From positions 1 to 41,661 of the forward strand of contig MFPL01000010.1 of NCBI GenBank assembly GCA_001784155.1: a DNA stretch of 41,661 nt. The letters are read 5' to 3'. The stretch's first letter is position 1. Every line of letters starts with the position of its first letter. Below, piece after piece: positions 1 through 7,038 of this stretch. Source of the stretch: Candidatus Levybacteria bacterium RIFCSPLOWO2_12_FULL_41_12 (GTDB taxonomy: Bacteria > Patescibacteriota > Microgenomatia > Levybacterales > UBA12049). The notes beneath the pieces are model-generated. The model saw only the letters and a list, made by a program, of their open reading frames with translations. It was not told where the DNA came from and did no database searches. Position numbers and translations under genes: made by a program.

Positions 1-2
1 TT

Positions 3-812
3 ATGGCTCACTATGTAAATAAGTTAGCGCCTATAAAAACGATTTATACAATTCATGATCCAAAGCCTTTAAGAGAACATCTAGGGTATTGGCGGTTGAA
101 AAATTTTAATAAGGATAACTATATATTTATAAGTAAGTCTCAGCTTAATAAATTTAACGGTATGGTCAAGAGTGTTGGTGTTATCTATCACGGGGTCGAT
201 ACGGTCAAATTTCAATTTGACAAAAAAGGTGGAGACTACCTGGCTTTTTTAGGAAGATATATCAAAGAAAAGGGAGTAACTGAGGCTATTTATGCTGCAA
301 AAAAAGCAGACAGGACTCTAAGGATGGTTGGAGACGATGCATATAGGGCTCTGCCTTATTTTCAAAACAACGTTCTGCCTCATCTTAAAAAAGGAGTTGT
401 TGAGGACGAAACATTTTTTGGAGAAGGAGACCGGGATAAATTCTTAAGAGAAGCAAAAGCTCTTCTTTTCCCAATCCTTTGGGATGAACCTTTTGGAATG
501 GTAATGATCGAGGCAATGAGCAGCGGAACTCCAGTTATAGCATTTAACAAGGGAAGCGTTTCAGAAGTAATAAAAGATGGCGTGACAGGTTTTATAATCG
601 AGCCGGACGACAGGAATAAGGCAAGCAGGTGGATTATTAAAAAAACCGGCAGGGATGGGATGCAAGAGGCGATAAATAGGATTTATAGCATGAATGATGA
701 GGAGTATGCGGAAATGAGGGATCAAGCAAGAAAACACATTGAAGACAATTTTACGGTTGAAAAGATGGTAGAAGATCACGAAAAAGTCTACAAAAAAATT
801 ATTGCAAGTTAA
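3..812 (+). CDS. Glycosyltransferase family 4 (GT-B), 5'-truncated by the window edge
   Basis: The 269 visible residues hold the end of the N-terminal lobe and a full GT4 C-terminal lobe. The nucleotide-sugar site shows as an E-x7-E motif in EPFGMVMIEAMSSGTPVIA (about residues 165-183), followed by a GSVSEVI...GVTGF segment typical of GT4 enzymes. The family transfers a sugar from a nucleotide-sugar donor to a lipid or polysaccharide acceptor at the cytoplasmic membrane face. The first in-frame ATG falls in the middle of the N-lobe and the family is usually 350 residues or more, so the true start is upstream of the window. The next gene starts 5 nt after this stop, which suggests one operon with the GalT-like gene. 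The acceptor cannot be read from sequence. Confidence 0.85.
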   Translation: MAHYVNKLAPIKTIYTIHDPKPLREHLGYWRLKNFNKDNYIFISKSQLNKFNGMVKSVGVIYHGVDTVKFQFDKKGGDYLAFLGRYIKEKGVTEAIYAAKKADRTLRMVGDDAYRALPYFQNNVLPHLKKGVVEDETFFGEGDRDKFLREAKALLFPILWDEPFGMVMIEAMSSGTPVIAFNKGSVSEVIKDGVTGFIIEPDDRNKASRWIIKKTGRDGMQEAINRIYSMNDEEYAEMRDQARKHIEDNFTVEKMVEDHEKVYKKIIAS

Positions 813-816
813 GATT

Positions 817-1680
817 ATGTCAGATTTCCAATTTTTAAAAGATAAGTCAGGAAAGTGGCTAATTTCTGCTCCCAAAAGGTCGGCGCGGCCAAACGAGGCA
901 AATGGAGACGAGCCATTTTGTCCTTTTTGTCCCAAAACAGTTGATAAAGAGACGGAGTTGTATAGGACAGGTGGCTCAGGCCTGTCTTGGAAAATTCTAG
1001 TAGTTACCAATAAATATCCTTTTGCGCCAATCCACGAGATTATAATCCATTCCCAAGACCATCATAAAAATTTCGACGAGCTTCCGCTTGATCAAACAGA
1101 AGCTATTATTAATACCTACCGTAAAAGATACAATCTGCATAAAAGTAAAGGCCAAGTGTACATATTCCATAATAAAGGAGAGAAGTCAGGGGAAAGCCTT
1201 GTTCATCCTCACACTCAGCTTGCCGTAATAGCAAAAAAAGTGAAGCTGGACATACCGGAAATGGACAGAAAAGATAACACTGGGGTTTTTGATGCCGGTT
1301 TTTTCGATATTTTTTGCCCGAAGACCAGTAGATGGCCGGATGAAGTATGGGTAGCACCAAAAAATGGCGGAACTCACTTTGGAGACATCACAGATGATGA
1401 AGTCCATACTTTTGCTAAGCTTATATATAGGCTCGTGCAAATCATGGATATTCGTCACGGCCACGAGTTTTCTTTCAACTTCTACATATATCCGGGAAAA
1501 GACTGGTATCTTAGGCTTATACCTAGGGAAAAGATATTGGGGGCATTTGAGTTGGGAACGAGCGTAATAATAAATACTCAGGATCCGAAAGAGACCTTCA
1601 GATTCATTGAGGAGCATTTTAATAATCCAATTGTAGAACGAATTCAAGAAAATAGAGCTGAATACTACAGGAAAGCTTAG
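817..1680 (+). CDS. Galactose-1-phosphate uridylyltransferase-like protein (HIT superfamily)
   Basis: GalT-family nucleotidyltransferase: these enzymes move a UMP or AMP group between a nucleotide sugar and a sugar-1-phosphate through a uridylyl-histidine intermediate. A CPFC zinc-type motif sits near residue 30. The catalytic HPHTQ (His-Pro-His) motif is near residue 133, inside GESLVHPHTQ. A TTG codon at 802 lies in the same frame but overlaps the upstream stop; ATG at 817, 5 nt after that stop, is preferred. At 287 residues it is shorter than E. coli GalT (about 348), as is common for archaeal and CPR versions. It follows a glycosyltransferase, so a role in sugar-nucleotide supply is likely. 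Substrate specificity (Gal-1-P or another sugar phosphate) is not determined. Confidence 0.8.
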   Translation: MSDFQFLKDKSGKWLISAPKRSARPNEANGDEPFCPFCPKTVDKETELYRTGGSGLSWKILVVTNKYPFAPIHEIIIHSQDHHKNFDELPLDQTEAIINTYRKRYNLHKSKGQVYIFHNKGEKSGESLVHPHTQLAVIAKKVKLDIPEMDRKDNTGVFDAGFFDIFCPKTSRWPDEVWVAPKNGGTHFGDITDDEVHTFAKLIYRLVQIMDIRHGHEFSFNFYIYPGKDWYLRLIPREKILGAFELGTSVIINTQDPKETFRFIEEHFNNPIVERIQENRAEYYRKA

Positions 1681-1684
1681 TTTC

Positions 1685-1765
1685 ACAACTTCTAACTACT
1701 GACTTCTGACTGCTAATAAGTTTTAGGAGTTAGAGCAAAGTGTCTTAGAGGTTAGTAGTTGTAAG
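1685..1765. repeat. Heptad palindrome (7-nt-unit imperfect hairpin)
   Basis: The left arm reads as degenerate heptamers CTAACTA, CTGACTT, CTGACTG. The right arm holds their complements (AGTTAGA, GGTTAGTAGTTG), so the transcript would form a long imperfect hairpin. It fills the gap between the GalT-like gene and the convergent HTH gene. Other members are listed separately below. Confidence 0.7.
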
Positions 1766-1773
1766 CCCTTGGC

Positions 1774-1983
1774 TTAGTCTTCTTTTATCTGGATTCCAAG
1801 GAGGTAGAGTATTGCTTCTTTTCTATATCTTCGGTCTCCTCGGGAATTAATTCTTATCGCAGGAAGCTTTCCTCTTTTACCCCACCTTTTTAGAGTGAGC
1901 GGAGAGACCCTGAGAACTGAAGCTGCTTCCCTTACTGTGAGGAGATCTGGAAGGTGGTTTATTGATAGTGTTTGATCAGCCAT
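1774..1983 (-). CDS. Small HTH (excisionase/MerR-type) DNA-binding protein
   Basis: A 69-residue protein that is almost entirely one winged helix-turn-helix of the HTH_17 / excisionase type: LLTVREAASVLRVSPLTLKRW (split by the usual helix breaks) followed by a wing with KLPAIRINSRGDRRYR. Such proteins bind DNA as small regulators or as Xis-type architectural factors. No integrase is next to it, so a regulator role is more likely than excision. It has its own promoter (TTGACA, 17-nt spacer, TATTTT) and an untranslated leader of about 45 nt. It lies downstream of the rplL terminator in the same direction. The target is unknown. Confidence 0.75.
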   Translation of the reverse strand: MADQTLSINHLPDLLTVREAASVLRVSPLTLKRWGKRGKLPAIRINSRGDRRYRKEAILYLLGIQIKED

Positions 1984-2032
1984 AGCCTTAGTAGTAATGC
2001 TTAGGTCATCAATTCGTATGATAACACTCTAC

Positions 2033-2061
2033 AAAATAACAAAGTGATACATCATTGTCAA
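2033..2061 (-). promoter_or_regulatory. Promoter of the small HTH gene
   Basis: On the minus strand TTGACA (2056-2061), 17-nt spacer, TATTTT (2033-2038). The -35 is perfect and the -10 weaker. Confidence 0.6.
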
Positions 2062-2082
2062 TAGGGTAAATTGCTAAAGCCA

Positions 2083-2128
2083 CAAAAAAACCCTCCGTCC
2101 GAATCTTAATCATTGATTTGGGAGGGTT
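2083..2128 (-). terminator. Intrinsic terminator of the rplJ-rplL operon
   Basis: Minus strand: arms AACCCTCC (2121-2128) and GGAGGGTT (2089-2096) enclose a 24-nt loop and are followed by a run of seven T. It begins a few nt after the rplL stop codon. Confidence 0.85.
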
Positions 2129-2133
2129 TTTTG

Positions 2134-2508
2134 TTATTTAAGCTCTACTGTTGCTCCGGCTGCGGTTAATCTCTCTTTAGCTTCTTGTGCAGTTTTCTTA
2201 TTAACCTGAGTGAGCGCTTCCTTTGGAGCTTGATCTACCAAATCTTTTGCTTCTTTAAGGCCAAGCGTTGGGACCAATTCTCTTAAGGCTTTAATGACAG
2301 CAATCTTATTTGCTCCGGCACTTGCGATTACCACATTAAAGACTGTTTGTTCTTCTGCTGCTTCTCCCGCGTCAGCTGCCGCTGGTGCTGCCATAGCTTG
2401 AGCAGATACTCCGAATTTTTCTTCGAGAGCTTTAACCAGCTCTGCGAGTTCGAGAACTGACATTTCTTCTACTGCTTTTAATAAATCGTCTTTTGAAAAT
2501 TTTGCCAT
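2134..2508 (-). CDS. rplL: 50S ribosomal protein L7/L12
   Basis: Stalk protein that recruits translational GTPases to the 50S subunit. At 124 residues it has the normal length. The N-terminal dimerisation helices ([20 protein letters not shown]), an Ala-rich hinge (about residues 38-54) and the conserved C-terminal domain ([24 protein letters not shown], interrupted only by normal variation) are all visible. Its ATG overlaps the rplJ stop by one base, so translation is coupled, and an intrinsic terminator follows at once. rpoB, which often follows rplL in bacteria, is not next to it here. Confidence 0.97.
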   Translation of the reverse strand: MAKFSKDDLLKAVEEMSVLELAELVKALEEKFGVSAQAMAAPAAADAGEAAEEQTVFNVVIASAGANKIAVIKALRELVPTLGLKEAKDLVDQAPKEALTQVNKKTAQEAKERLTAAGATVELK

Positions 2509-3296
2509 TATTTATCACCCCCTTCGGTTGTAACGTCTGTATTCTCGGTTGGTTTGGTGTCAACTGGCTCTACCGCTTCTTCAGCAGTCTGTGGCATAAC
2601 ATCTGCTGTTGGTTCGGCTGAAACTTCTGGATCTTCCCGTGCTGGGGTTGCTACTTCTTCTGAAGGCGCTTGCACTGTAACGGGCATGGCTTCATCTGTC
2701 GCTTGGACTACCGGTTTTGGAGCCGCGACAGAAGCTTGGGATGCAGGCTTATTCTTGGAAATCTCGTTAAGAACAAATACAAGCTTTTGAAGATTTGCAT
2801 TTAAAACGAATACCAAGCCTGAAATAGGGGAGTTGAGCATTCCTGCGAGCTGAGCAAGTAGGGTTTCTTTATTGGGAAGTGAGGCAATCCTTAAGACTTG
2901 CTCCTCATCGAGTGACTGTCCGTCTAGGATTCCTATTTTTATCTTCGGAAGTCCAGCAGTCTTATTTAGCTTTGCCAGCTCTTTTAGAGCATCTAAAAAT
3001 TCTCCCTTAACAAATAGAACTGCTGTTGGTCCTTCGTATGTATAGTCTTTAAGAAGATCGGCGTATTTTTTGCTTTTTTCAACGGAAATTTTAAGGAGTG
3101 TATTTTTGGTTATCGAGAATGAAGCATTTTTTTTCTTCAGCTCTTTTTTAAGCCCCTCAAGCTGGTGATGCGTGAGGCCTTGATAATCTGTTAAGACCAC
3201 GCTGTCTGAGCCCTCAAGTCTCTGGAAGAGTTCTTCGACAACAACTTCTTTTCTTGCTCTACCTGCTTTTTTTGTTGGTTGCTTAATTTTAGGCAT
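2508..3296 (-). CDS. rplJ: 50S ribosomal protein L10 with a long acidic C-terminal extension
   Basis: L10 anchors L7/L12 dimers to 23S rRNA and autoregulates its own operon. Residues about 1-175 match L10 ([20 protein letters not shown] and the GPTAVLF region; the L12-binding helix near [14 protein letters not shown]). The remaining roughly 85 residues form a low-complexity tail rich in Pro, Ala, Glu, Val and Thr with no visible fold; the family is normally 165-180 residues. The gene has its own promoter, an L10 leader and an attenuator, then overlaps rplL by one nucleotide. The tail is an observed feature of unknown purpose. Confidence 0.95.
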   Translation of the reverse strand: MPKIKQPTKKAGRARKEVVVEELFQRLEGSDSVVLTDYQGLTHHQLEGLKKELKKKNASFSITKNTLLKISVEKSKKYADLLKDYTYEGPTAVLFVKGEFLDALKELAKLNKTAGLPKIKIGILDGQSLDEEQVLRIASLPNKETLLAQLAGMLNSPISGLVFVLNANLQKLVFVLNEISKNKPASQASVAAPKPVVQATDEAMPVTVQAPSEEVATPAREDPEVSAEPTADVMPQTAEEAVEPVDTKPTENTDVTTEGGDK

Positions 3297-3301
3297 ATTC
3301 G

Positions 3302-3360
3302 GTCAATTTTTAATTTCTAATTTTCAATTTTCATTGAATGTTTCAATTTGTTAATTCAAT
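3302..3360. repeat. AT-rich heptad palindrome in front of rplJ
   Basis: Heptamers TTTAATT, TCTAATT, TTCAATT, TTCATTG lead into reverse-complement-like units (AATGTTT, CAATTTG, TTAATTC). On the minus strand it lies between the attenuator and the rplJ start, so it is inside the rplJ 5' leader. Confidence 0.6.
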
Positions 3361-3384
3361 AAAAAAAGCTTCCGTAAGGAAGCC
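3361..3384 (-). terminator. Attenuator hairpin in the rplJ leader
   Basis: Minus strand: GGCTTCC-TTAC-GGAAGC followed by seven T, i.e. a complete intrinsic terminator about 75 nt after the predicted transcription start and upstream of rplJ. Its place after the L10 leader suggests premature termination as the control point. Confidence 0.8.
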
Positions 3385-3460
3385 TACTAAATACCAAATA
3401 CTAACTACTTGATACTGTTTCGCCTCGGCAGGTCTTATTTATGTGCCCGCTGTCTTAGGT
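3385..3460 (-). promoter_or_regulatory. Ribosomal protein L10 leader RNA
   Basis: The minus-strand transcript contains CTAAGACAGCGGG, a short spacer, then AAGACCTGCCGAGGC, the signature of the bacterial L10 leader to which the L10-(L12)n complex binds. It starts at the predicted transcription start of the rplJ promoter and ends in the attenuator. The known role is autoregulation by excess L10-L12; the mechanism here is inferred from the adjacent terminator. Confidence 0.85.
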
Positions 3461-3466
3461 GAAAGA

Positions 3467-3495
3467 ATAATATCATCTGATGCGGTGAATGTCAA
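3467..3495 (-). promoter_or_regulatory. Promoter of rplJ-rplL
   Basis: Minus strand TTGACA (3490-3495), 17-nt spacer, TATTAT (3467-3472). Start predicted near 3460, just before the L10 leader. Confidence 0.85.
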
Positions 3496-3559
3496 TCTAT
3501 AACCTGTAGTTATTTAGCTCTTCGGGAATTATTCTATCTTATAGTCCTGTCTGAGTAAG

Positions 3560-4570
3560 CTAAAGAGTTGTTGGCGCAGGAAGAATGAGATTTGAGGGAA
3601 CTTCTCTGGTTGCTTCCCCCGGATGATATCCCGCGTATATTGTCACTTCTCGTTCGTCTTCAGCTAAGGGCGTTTTTGTTACCCGAACGATTATTTCTGC
3701 TATTTCGGAAGCTGTCGGGGTAGGAAGGGCAAATTTCTCATTTCCCACTCGACTTGCCTCTTCAAGAACGGGAACAAATCTGTCCATCAAGTCTCCTATG
3801 GGGGTTTTCAGTATCACAGACGCAACAATATTATAGTACATGGCCCCGGCACCTCTTGCCAGATAGGCTAGGTTTATTGCAGCCTCAGCTTTAGTTATTC
3901 CGATCGCTCTATAGTGCTCAGGGCCAACGTATACCTCATCGAGTCTTTTGCCTGCATTGTCTGGGTGCTCTAGGGCAATTCTAGTTATCTCAGAAACAGT
4001 ACTTGCTAAATATATTATTTTACTTCCTTGATTCAGTAGCCCTTGGTCCATTAACCTTCGCCCGAGCGCAAGCGTTGCCTCTGAGTTAATCCTGCGCGCT
4101 TGATCAAAAACCGCTTCGCTTATTGCTTTAAAATCATCTCTGGATCTCTGAAGTTGATCTGCCTCGAGTTTTCTGTTTTTTTTGAGTTGAAGCGTTAATT
4201 TTCCAAAAGCTCTCCCGAAGTCCCACATTGCAGCATCAAATCCACCGGCAGCCAGAGGGTAATAGTCGACTGTTTCTCCAAACCCTAGATCAAGCTCTTC
4301 TAAAGCTGCATCAACCCCTTCAGCATCGGTTAAATCTACGACGAAAGATTCAATTAATGAAGAATCGGGGTGGGGAAGGCTTTCCTTTAATTCCTGAAAC
4401 TTTTTATCGGTTCTAGTACCCACTATAACCCTTCTTCCCTCTTTGGCAAGAAGTCTTACTATTTCGGAGCCCGTCCCACCGGTACCTCCGGTAACAAATG
4501 CGATATTTGATTTTCCTCGTTCTGTTTCGTTTATCGTGGGTAGTCTTAACGGACTTAGTTCTGCTGCCAT
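3560..4570 (-). CDS. Short-chain dehydrogenase/reductase with a Y-x6-K motif (FabI-like)
   Basis: NAD(P)-binding Rossmann fold: the glycine-rich loop TGGTGGTGSE follows the first beta strand (about residues 27-36), a basic residue pair in GTRTDKK points to NADP, and a catalytic-type Ser lies in YLASTVSE. The Tyr/Lys pair is spaced Y-x6-K (YRAIGITK), the arrangement of FabI enoyl-ACP reductases, not the classical Y-x3-K. At 336 residues it is longer than FabI (about 260) because of a helical insert around residues 130-175. It sits between rplA (24 nt upstream) and rplJ in the ribosomal block. A reductase is certain at fold level; enoyl-ACP reduction is an inference, and no fatty-acid genes are nearby. 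Confidence 0.75.
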   Translation of the reverse strand: MAAELSPLRLPTINETERGKSNIAFVTGGTGGTGSEIVRLLAKEGRRVIVGTRTDKKFQELKESLPHPDSSLIESFVVDLTDAEGVDAALEELDLGFGETVDYYPLAAGGFDAAMWDFGRAFGKLTLQLKKNRKLEADQLQRSRDDFKAISEAVFDQARRINSEATLALGRRLMDQGLLNQGSKIIYLASTVSEITRIALEHPDNAGKRLDEVYVGPEHYRAIGITKAEAAINLAYLARGAGAMYYNIVASVILKTPIGDLMDRFVPVLEEASRVGNEKFALPTPTASEIAEIIVRVTKTPLAEDEREVTIYAGYHPGEATREVPSNLILPAPTTL

Positions 4571-4594
4571 ATCTATTTTGAGCAGGAGAAAATA

Positions 4595-5425
4595 TTAAAC
4601 TACTATTTTTATTCCTGGAGACATAGTGGATTTTAGGGTGACATTTCGGATTTTACTTTTATTAACCGCTTTAATTGCAGTATTAATGTTTTCAGACAGT
4701 TTATCCGGTCCCAGCGATATTTTGCCTACCATGAGATGGACAATTGGAGCCTTAGTTTCGGATCTGAAATTTATTTGTCCGCCTTCAAACTTCTTGATTA
4801 TTTCCTCCGGTTTGTCGGTAATTGTGCCTGCTTTTGGATTTGGCATAAGGCCGCGGGGTCCCAGAACTTTTGCTACGTGGGCGAGCTTGGGCATCATTTC
4901 GGGTTTGGCGACCAGAATATCAAAGCTAATCTTTCCTTTTTCAATTTCTGCGATAAGCTCATCAGTTGCTTCCACAACGCGAGTCTTTTTTCCGGTTCCA
5001 TGGGGAAGGGTCATATTTCCTGAAACCGACCCCTCAAGAGTATTTATATGAAGCTCGACAGTCTCGTCAAATCCGGCTTTTTCAAATTTTGAAAGGATTC
5101 CTAGGGCTTCTTTAAGGGAATATTGCTTGTTTTTATCGAGCTTTACGATTTTTGCTGTATATTTTTTGGACCTTTCTTTCTTTTTGGAAGCTTTCTTTGA
5201 TTTTCCGCCAGTTTGTTTGGACTTTTCTTTTTCCTCTCCCTCCTTTGCTTCTTCGGGGGGCAAGTCAATTTTTGCTAGTTCTTCTTCTGTAGGCCCTACC
5301 ATTACGACTCTTTCTCCGCCGCCCATACCCGGAAGATGAGTTTTTTCAGAACCTTTTTCTTTTTTTACCTTCTTTTTTGGCTCCTCTGCTCCTTCTCCTA
5401 TGGTTTTTACTCTTATCTTTCCCAT
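4595..5425 (-). CDS. rplA: 50S ribosomal protein L1 with a charged N-terminal extension
   Basis: L1 binds 23S rRNA at the E-site stalk. The L1 body starts near residue 85 (KYTAKIVKLDKNKQYSLKEA) and runs to the end, including GPRGLMPNPKAGT, the strongest family signature, and the K-T-motif region INTAIKAV. The first ~85 residues are an added low-complexity Lys/Glu-rich stretch; a typical bacterial L1 is about 230 residues, this is 276. The order secE-nusG-rplK-rplA is conserved here on the minus strand. No stem-loop typical of L1 autoregulation was recognised. Confidence 0.95.
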   Translation of the reverse strand: MGKIRVKTIGEGAEEPKKKVKKEKGSEKTHLPGMGGGERVVMVGPTEEELAKIDLPPEEAKEGEEKEKSKQTGGKSKKASKKKERSKKYTAKIVKLDKNKQYSLKEALGILSKFEKAGFDETVELHINTLEGSVSGNMTLPHGTGKKTRVVEATDELIAEIEKGKISFDILVAKPEMMPKLAHVAKVLGPRGLMPNPKAGTITDKPEEIIKKFEGGQINFRSETKAPIVHLMVGKISLGPDKLSENINTAIKAVNKSKIRNVTLKSTMSPGIKIVV

Positions 5426-5441
5426 ATGCTCCTTTCAGTCG

Positions 5442-5533
5442 CAAATACGAAATCCGAAGCACGAAATCCGAAACGTTTTTGAACTTTTGAAAATTCTAAT
5501 TTGTTTCGAGTTTCGAAATTCGATATTCGAATT
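5442..5533. repeat. Heptad palindrome of the CGAAAT type
   Basis: Left arm units ACGAAAT, CCGAAGC, ACGAAAT, CCGAAAC; right arm units TTCGAGT, TTCGAAA, TTCGATA, TTCGAAT; the two arms are complementary around an AT-rich centre. It fills the whole rplK-rplA gap and touches the rplK stop codon. Confidence 0.75.
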
Positions 5534-5955
5534 TACTCAACTCGTACTCCCATACTTCTTGCAGTTCCCTCAACAACCAATCTTGCCTGATTTAGGTCAT
5601 CGGTATTTAAATCTTCCATTTTTGCCTTTGCAATTTCTTCGGCTTGAGCGCGCGTGAGTGTTCCTGCCTGCTCAAATCCGGGCTTTTGAGATCCTTTTTC
5701 CCGGCCTATGGCTTTTTTGATCATCTCTGCAACAGGCGGTTTTTTAGTAATAAATGAGAAGGTTCTATCTTCGTAAACCGTGATAACTGCAGGAATAAGA
5801 CTTCCTCTTTGGTCTGCAGTTCGCGCGTTAAATGCGCTCACAAATTCCATTATGGGGAGTCCGTGCGGGCCGAGCGCTGTTCCCACGGGTGGGGCAGGAG
5901 TCGCAGCTCCCGCAGGGATTGTGATTTTAATTATTGTCTTAATTTTCTTTGCCAT
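5533..5955 (-). CDS. rplK: 50S ribosomal protein L11
   Basis: Component of the GTPase-associated centre of the 50S subunit. It is 140 residues, the family's normal length. The N-terminal domain with the proline-rich switch ([19 protein letters not shown]) and the C-terminal rRNA-binding domain (about residues 70-140, ending in [11 protein letters not shown]) are both intact. It lies between nusG and rplA in the usual order, with AT-rich heptad repeats filling both gaps. Confidence 0.97.
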   Translation of the reverse strand: MAKKIKTIIKITIPAGAATPAPPVGTALGPHGLPIMEFVSAFNARTADQRGSLIPAVITVYEDRTFSFITKKPPVAEMIKKAIGREKGSQKPGFEQAGTLTRAQAEEIAKAKMEDLNTDDLNQARLVVEGTARSMGVRVE

Positions 5956-5982
5956 GAATCTTTATTGATTATTTATTAAGTG

Positions 5983-6044
5983 CTATTGACTATTTGACTG
6001 ACCTGAAATAATAAATTGTCATTCGTCAATAGTCGTTAGTCAAT
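5983..6044. repeat. Heptad palindrome between nusG and rplK
   Basis: Units ATTGACT/ATTTGAC in the left part answer GTCAATA, GTCGTTA, GTCAATC in the right part, giving an imperfect hairpin in the co-transcribed nusG-rplK gap. Confidence 0.65.
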
Positions 6045-6048
6045 CATT

Positions 6049-6699
6049 CTATAGTTTGTTAACTTGCAAAAAGTCGAGCTCTACCGGTGTTTCGCGTCCG
6101 AAAATAGACACCAATACTTTTAGTTTGCCCCTTGCTTCATCTATGTCGTCAATAGTGCCCAAAAAGTCGTTAAAGGGTCCGTCAATTATCTTTACAGCCT
6201 CACCCACGGTGAATGCCGTCTTGTAGAGAGGCTCCTCGGTGTTCATGAACTTCTGAATTGCCTCAACTTCCTTGTCCGATATTGGCGTAGGTTTATTTCC
6301 TGCACCGATGAATGCTGTTACTCCTTGAGTTGTTCGGACCAAAATCCAGCTTTCGTCAGTAAGAATCATTTTTACGAGCACGTATCCTGGGAAAATCTTC
6401 TCTTTTACTGTCTCTTTTTTCCCCTGGGATACCTTAATTGTGTTTCTTGTGGGCACAATTATGTCAAAAACTCTGTCCTCAAATCCAAGGCTTTGCACTC
6501 TTTGTTTTAGAGATTTAGCCACTTTATTCTCGTGGCCTGAGTAGGTATGTATGATGTACCACTTTGAATTAGGATCATTTTGCATGGGTGAAGAAGCCGG
6601 TTCAGTTTCTTCCTTGGCTTCTTCAACGGGTTCGGTTTTCGAGGGCTCATCTATTTCCTCATTACCCTTTGTTTTAACTTTATCTTTATCCATATCCAT
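6049..6699 (-). CDS. nusG: Transcription termination/antitermination protein NusG
   Basis: NusG binds RNA polymerase and links it to Rho and the ribosome. The NGN domain starts near residue 46 (KWYIIHTYSGHENKVAKSL), with FPGYVLVKM and the conserved WILVRTTQGVTAFIG. The C-terminal KOW domain starts near GEAVKIIDGPFNDFLGTID and ends the protein. The first ~45 residues form an acidic, Lys/Glu/Pro-rich extension that standard NusG (about 180 residues) lacks. The stop of secE is one nucleotide upstream of this start, so the two are translationally linked. Confidence 0.96.
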   Translation of the reverse strand: MDMDKDKVKTKGNEEIDEPSKTEPVEEAKEETEPASSPMQNDPNSKWYIIHTYSGHENKVAKSLKQRVQSLGFEDRVFDIIVPTRNTIKVSQGKKETVKEKIFPGYVLVKMILTDESWILVRTTQGVTAFIGAGNKPTPISDKEVEAIQKFMNTEEPLYKTAFTVGEAVKIIDGPFNDFLGTIDDIDEARGKLKVLVSIFGRETPVELDFLQVNKL

Positions 6700-6700
6700 A

Positions 6701-6889
6701 TTATTTAATTAAAATTTCCGTGAGTTTTGTTAATAGATAGTCCATTGACCCTAAAAAAATTCCTACAATTGTGCTAATTATAATGACAACCGAAGTCAGC
6801 CTTATGATCTCCTGTCTCGTCGGCCACTTTACTTTCTTAAGTTCGTCTTGTGTCTCTTTTAGAAATGTAACCGGTGATGTTGTCGCCAT
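6701..6889 (-). CDS. secE: Preprotein translocase subunit SecE
   Basis: Small single-span subunit of the SecYEG channel. The 62 residues contain the amphipathic helix with the SecE signature ETQDELKKVKWPTRQEIIRLT, cut here by family-normal residues, then one transmembrane segment (about residues 32-54). It is first in the secE-nusG-rplK-rplA block and is expressed from a promoter about 90 nt upstream whose -35 abuts that of galU. Confidence 0.95.
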   Translation of the reverse strand: MATTSPVTFLKETQDELKKVKWPTRQEIIRLTSVVIIISTIVGIFLGSMDYLLTKLTEILIK

Positions 6890-6895
6890 AATAAA

Positions 6896-6972
6896 AAAAA
6901 TTTCTAATTCTTAATTTCTAATTTCTAAAAATTTAGGTCAATTAGGGTAATTAGAGGAATTAGGTCAATTGG
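6896..6972. repeat. AT-rich heptad palindrome in the secE leader
   Basis: Units TCTAATT, CTTAATT, TCTAATT, TCTAAAA then ATTTAGG, TCAATTA, TAGAGGA, ATTAGGT. It fills almost exactly the segment between the predicted secE transcription start and the secE start codon. Confidence 0.65.
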
Positions 6973-6978
6973 AGTTTT

Positions 6979-7007
6979 ATTCTAGCAAATCTCATTTGAC
7001 ATGTAAA
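6979..7007 (-). promoter_or_regulatory. Promoter of secE-nusG-rplK-rplA
   Basis: Minus strand TTTACA (7002-7007), 17-nt spacer, TAGAAT (6979-6984). The -35 directly abuts the -35 of galU on the other strand. Confidence 0.75.
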
Positions 7008-7025
7008 GGGGAATCTAGATACAAT
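6996..7025 (+). promoter_or_regulatory. Promoter of galU
   Basis: TTGACA (6996-7001), 18-nt spacer, TACAAT (7020-7025). The galU ATG is 13 nt after the -10 and has no Shine-Dalgarno, so the transcript is nearly leaderless. Confidence 0.8.
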
Positions 7026-7038
7026 TAAAATTACTTCT

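Noticed and set aside
2554-2790. 78-residue open frame on the plus strand opposite rplJ
   Set aside because: It mirrors the low-complexity L10 tail; no start context.
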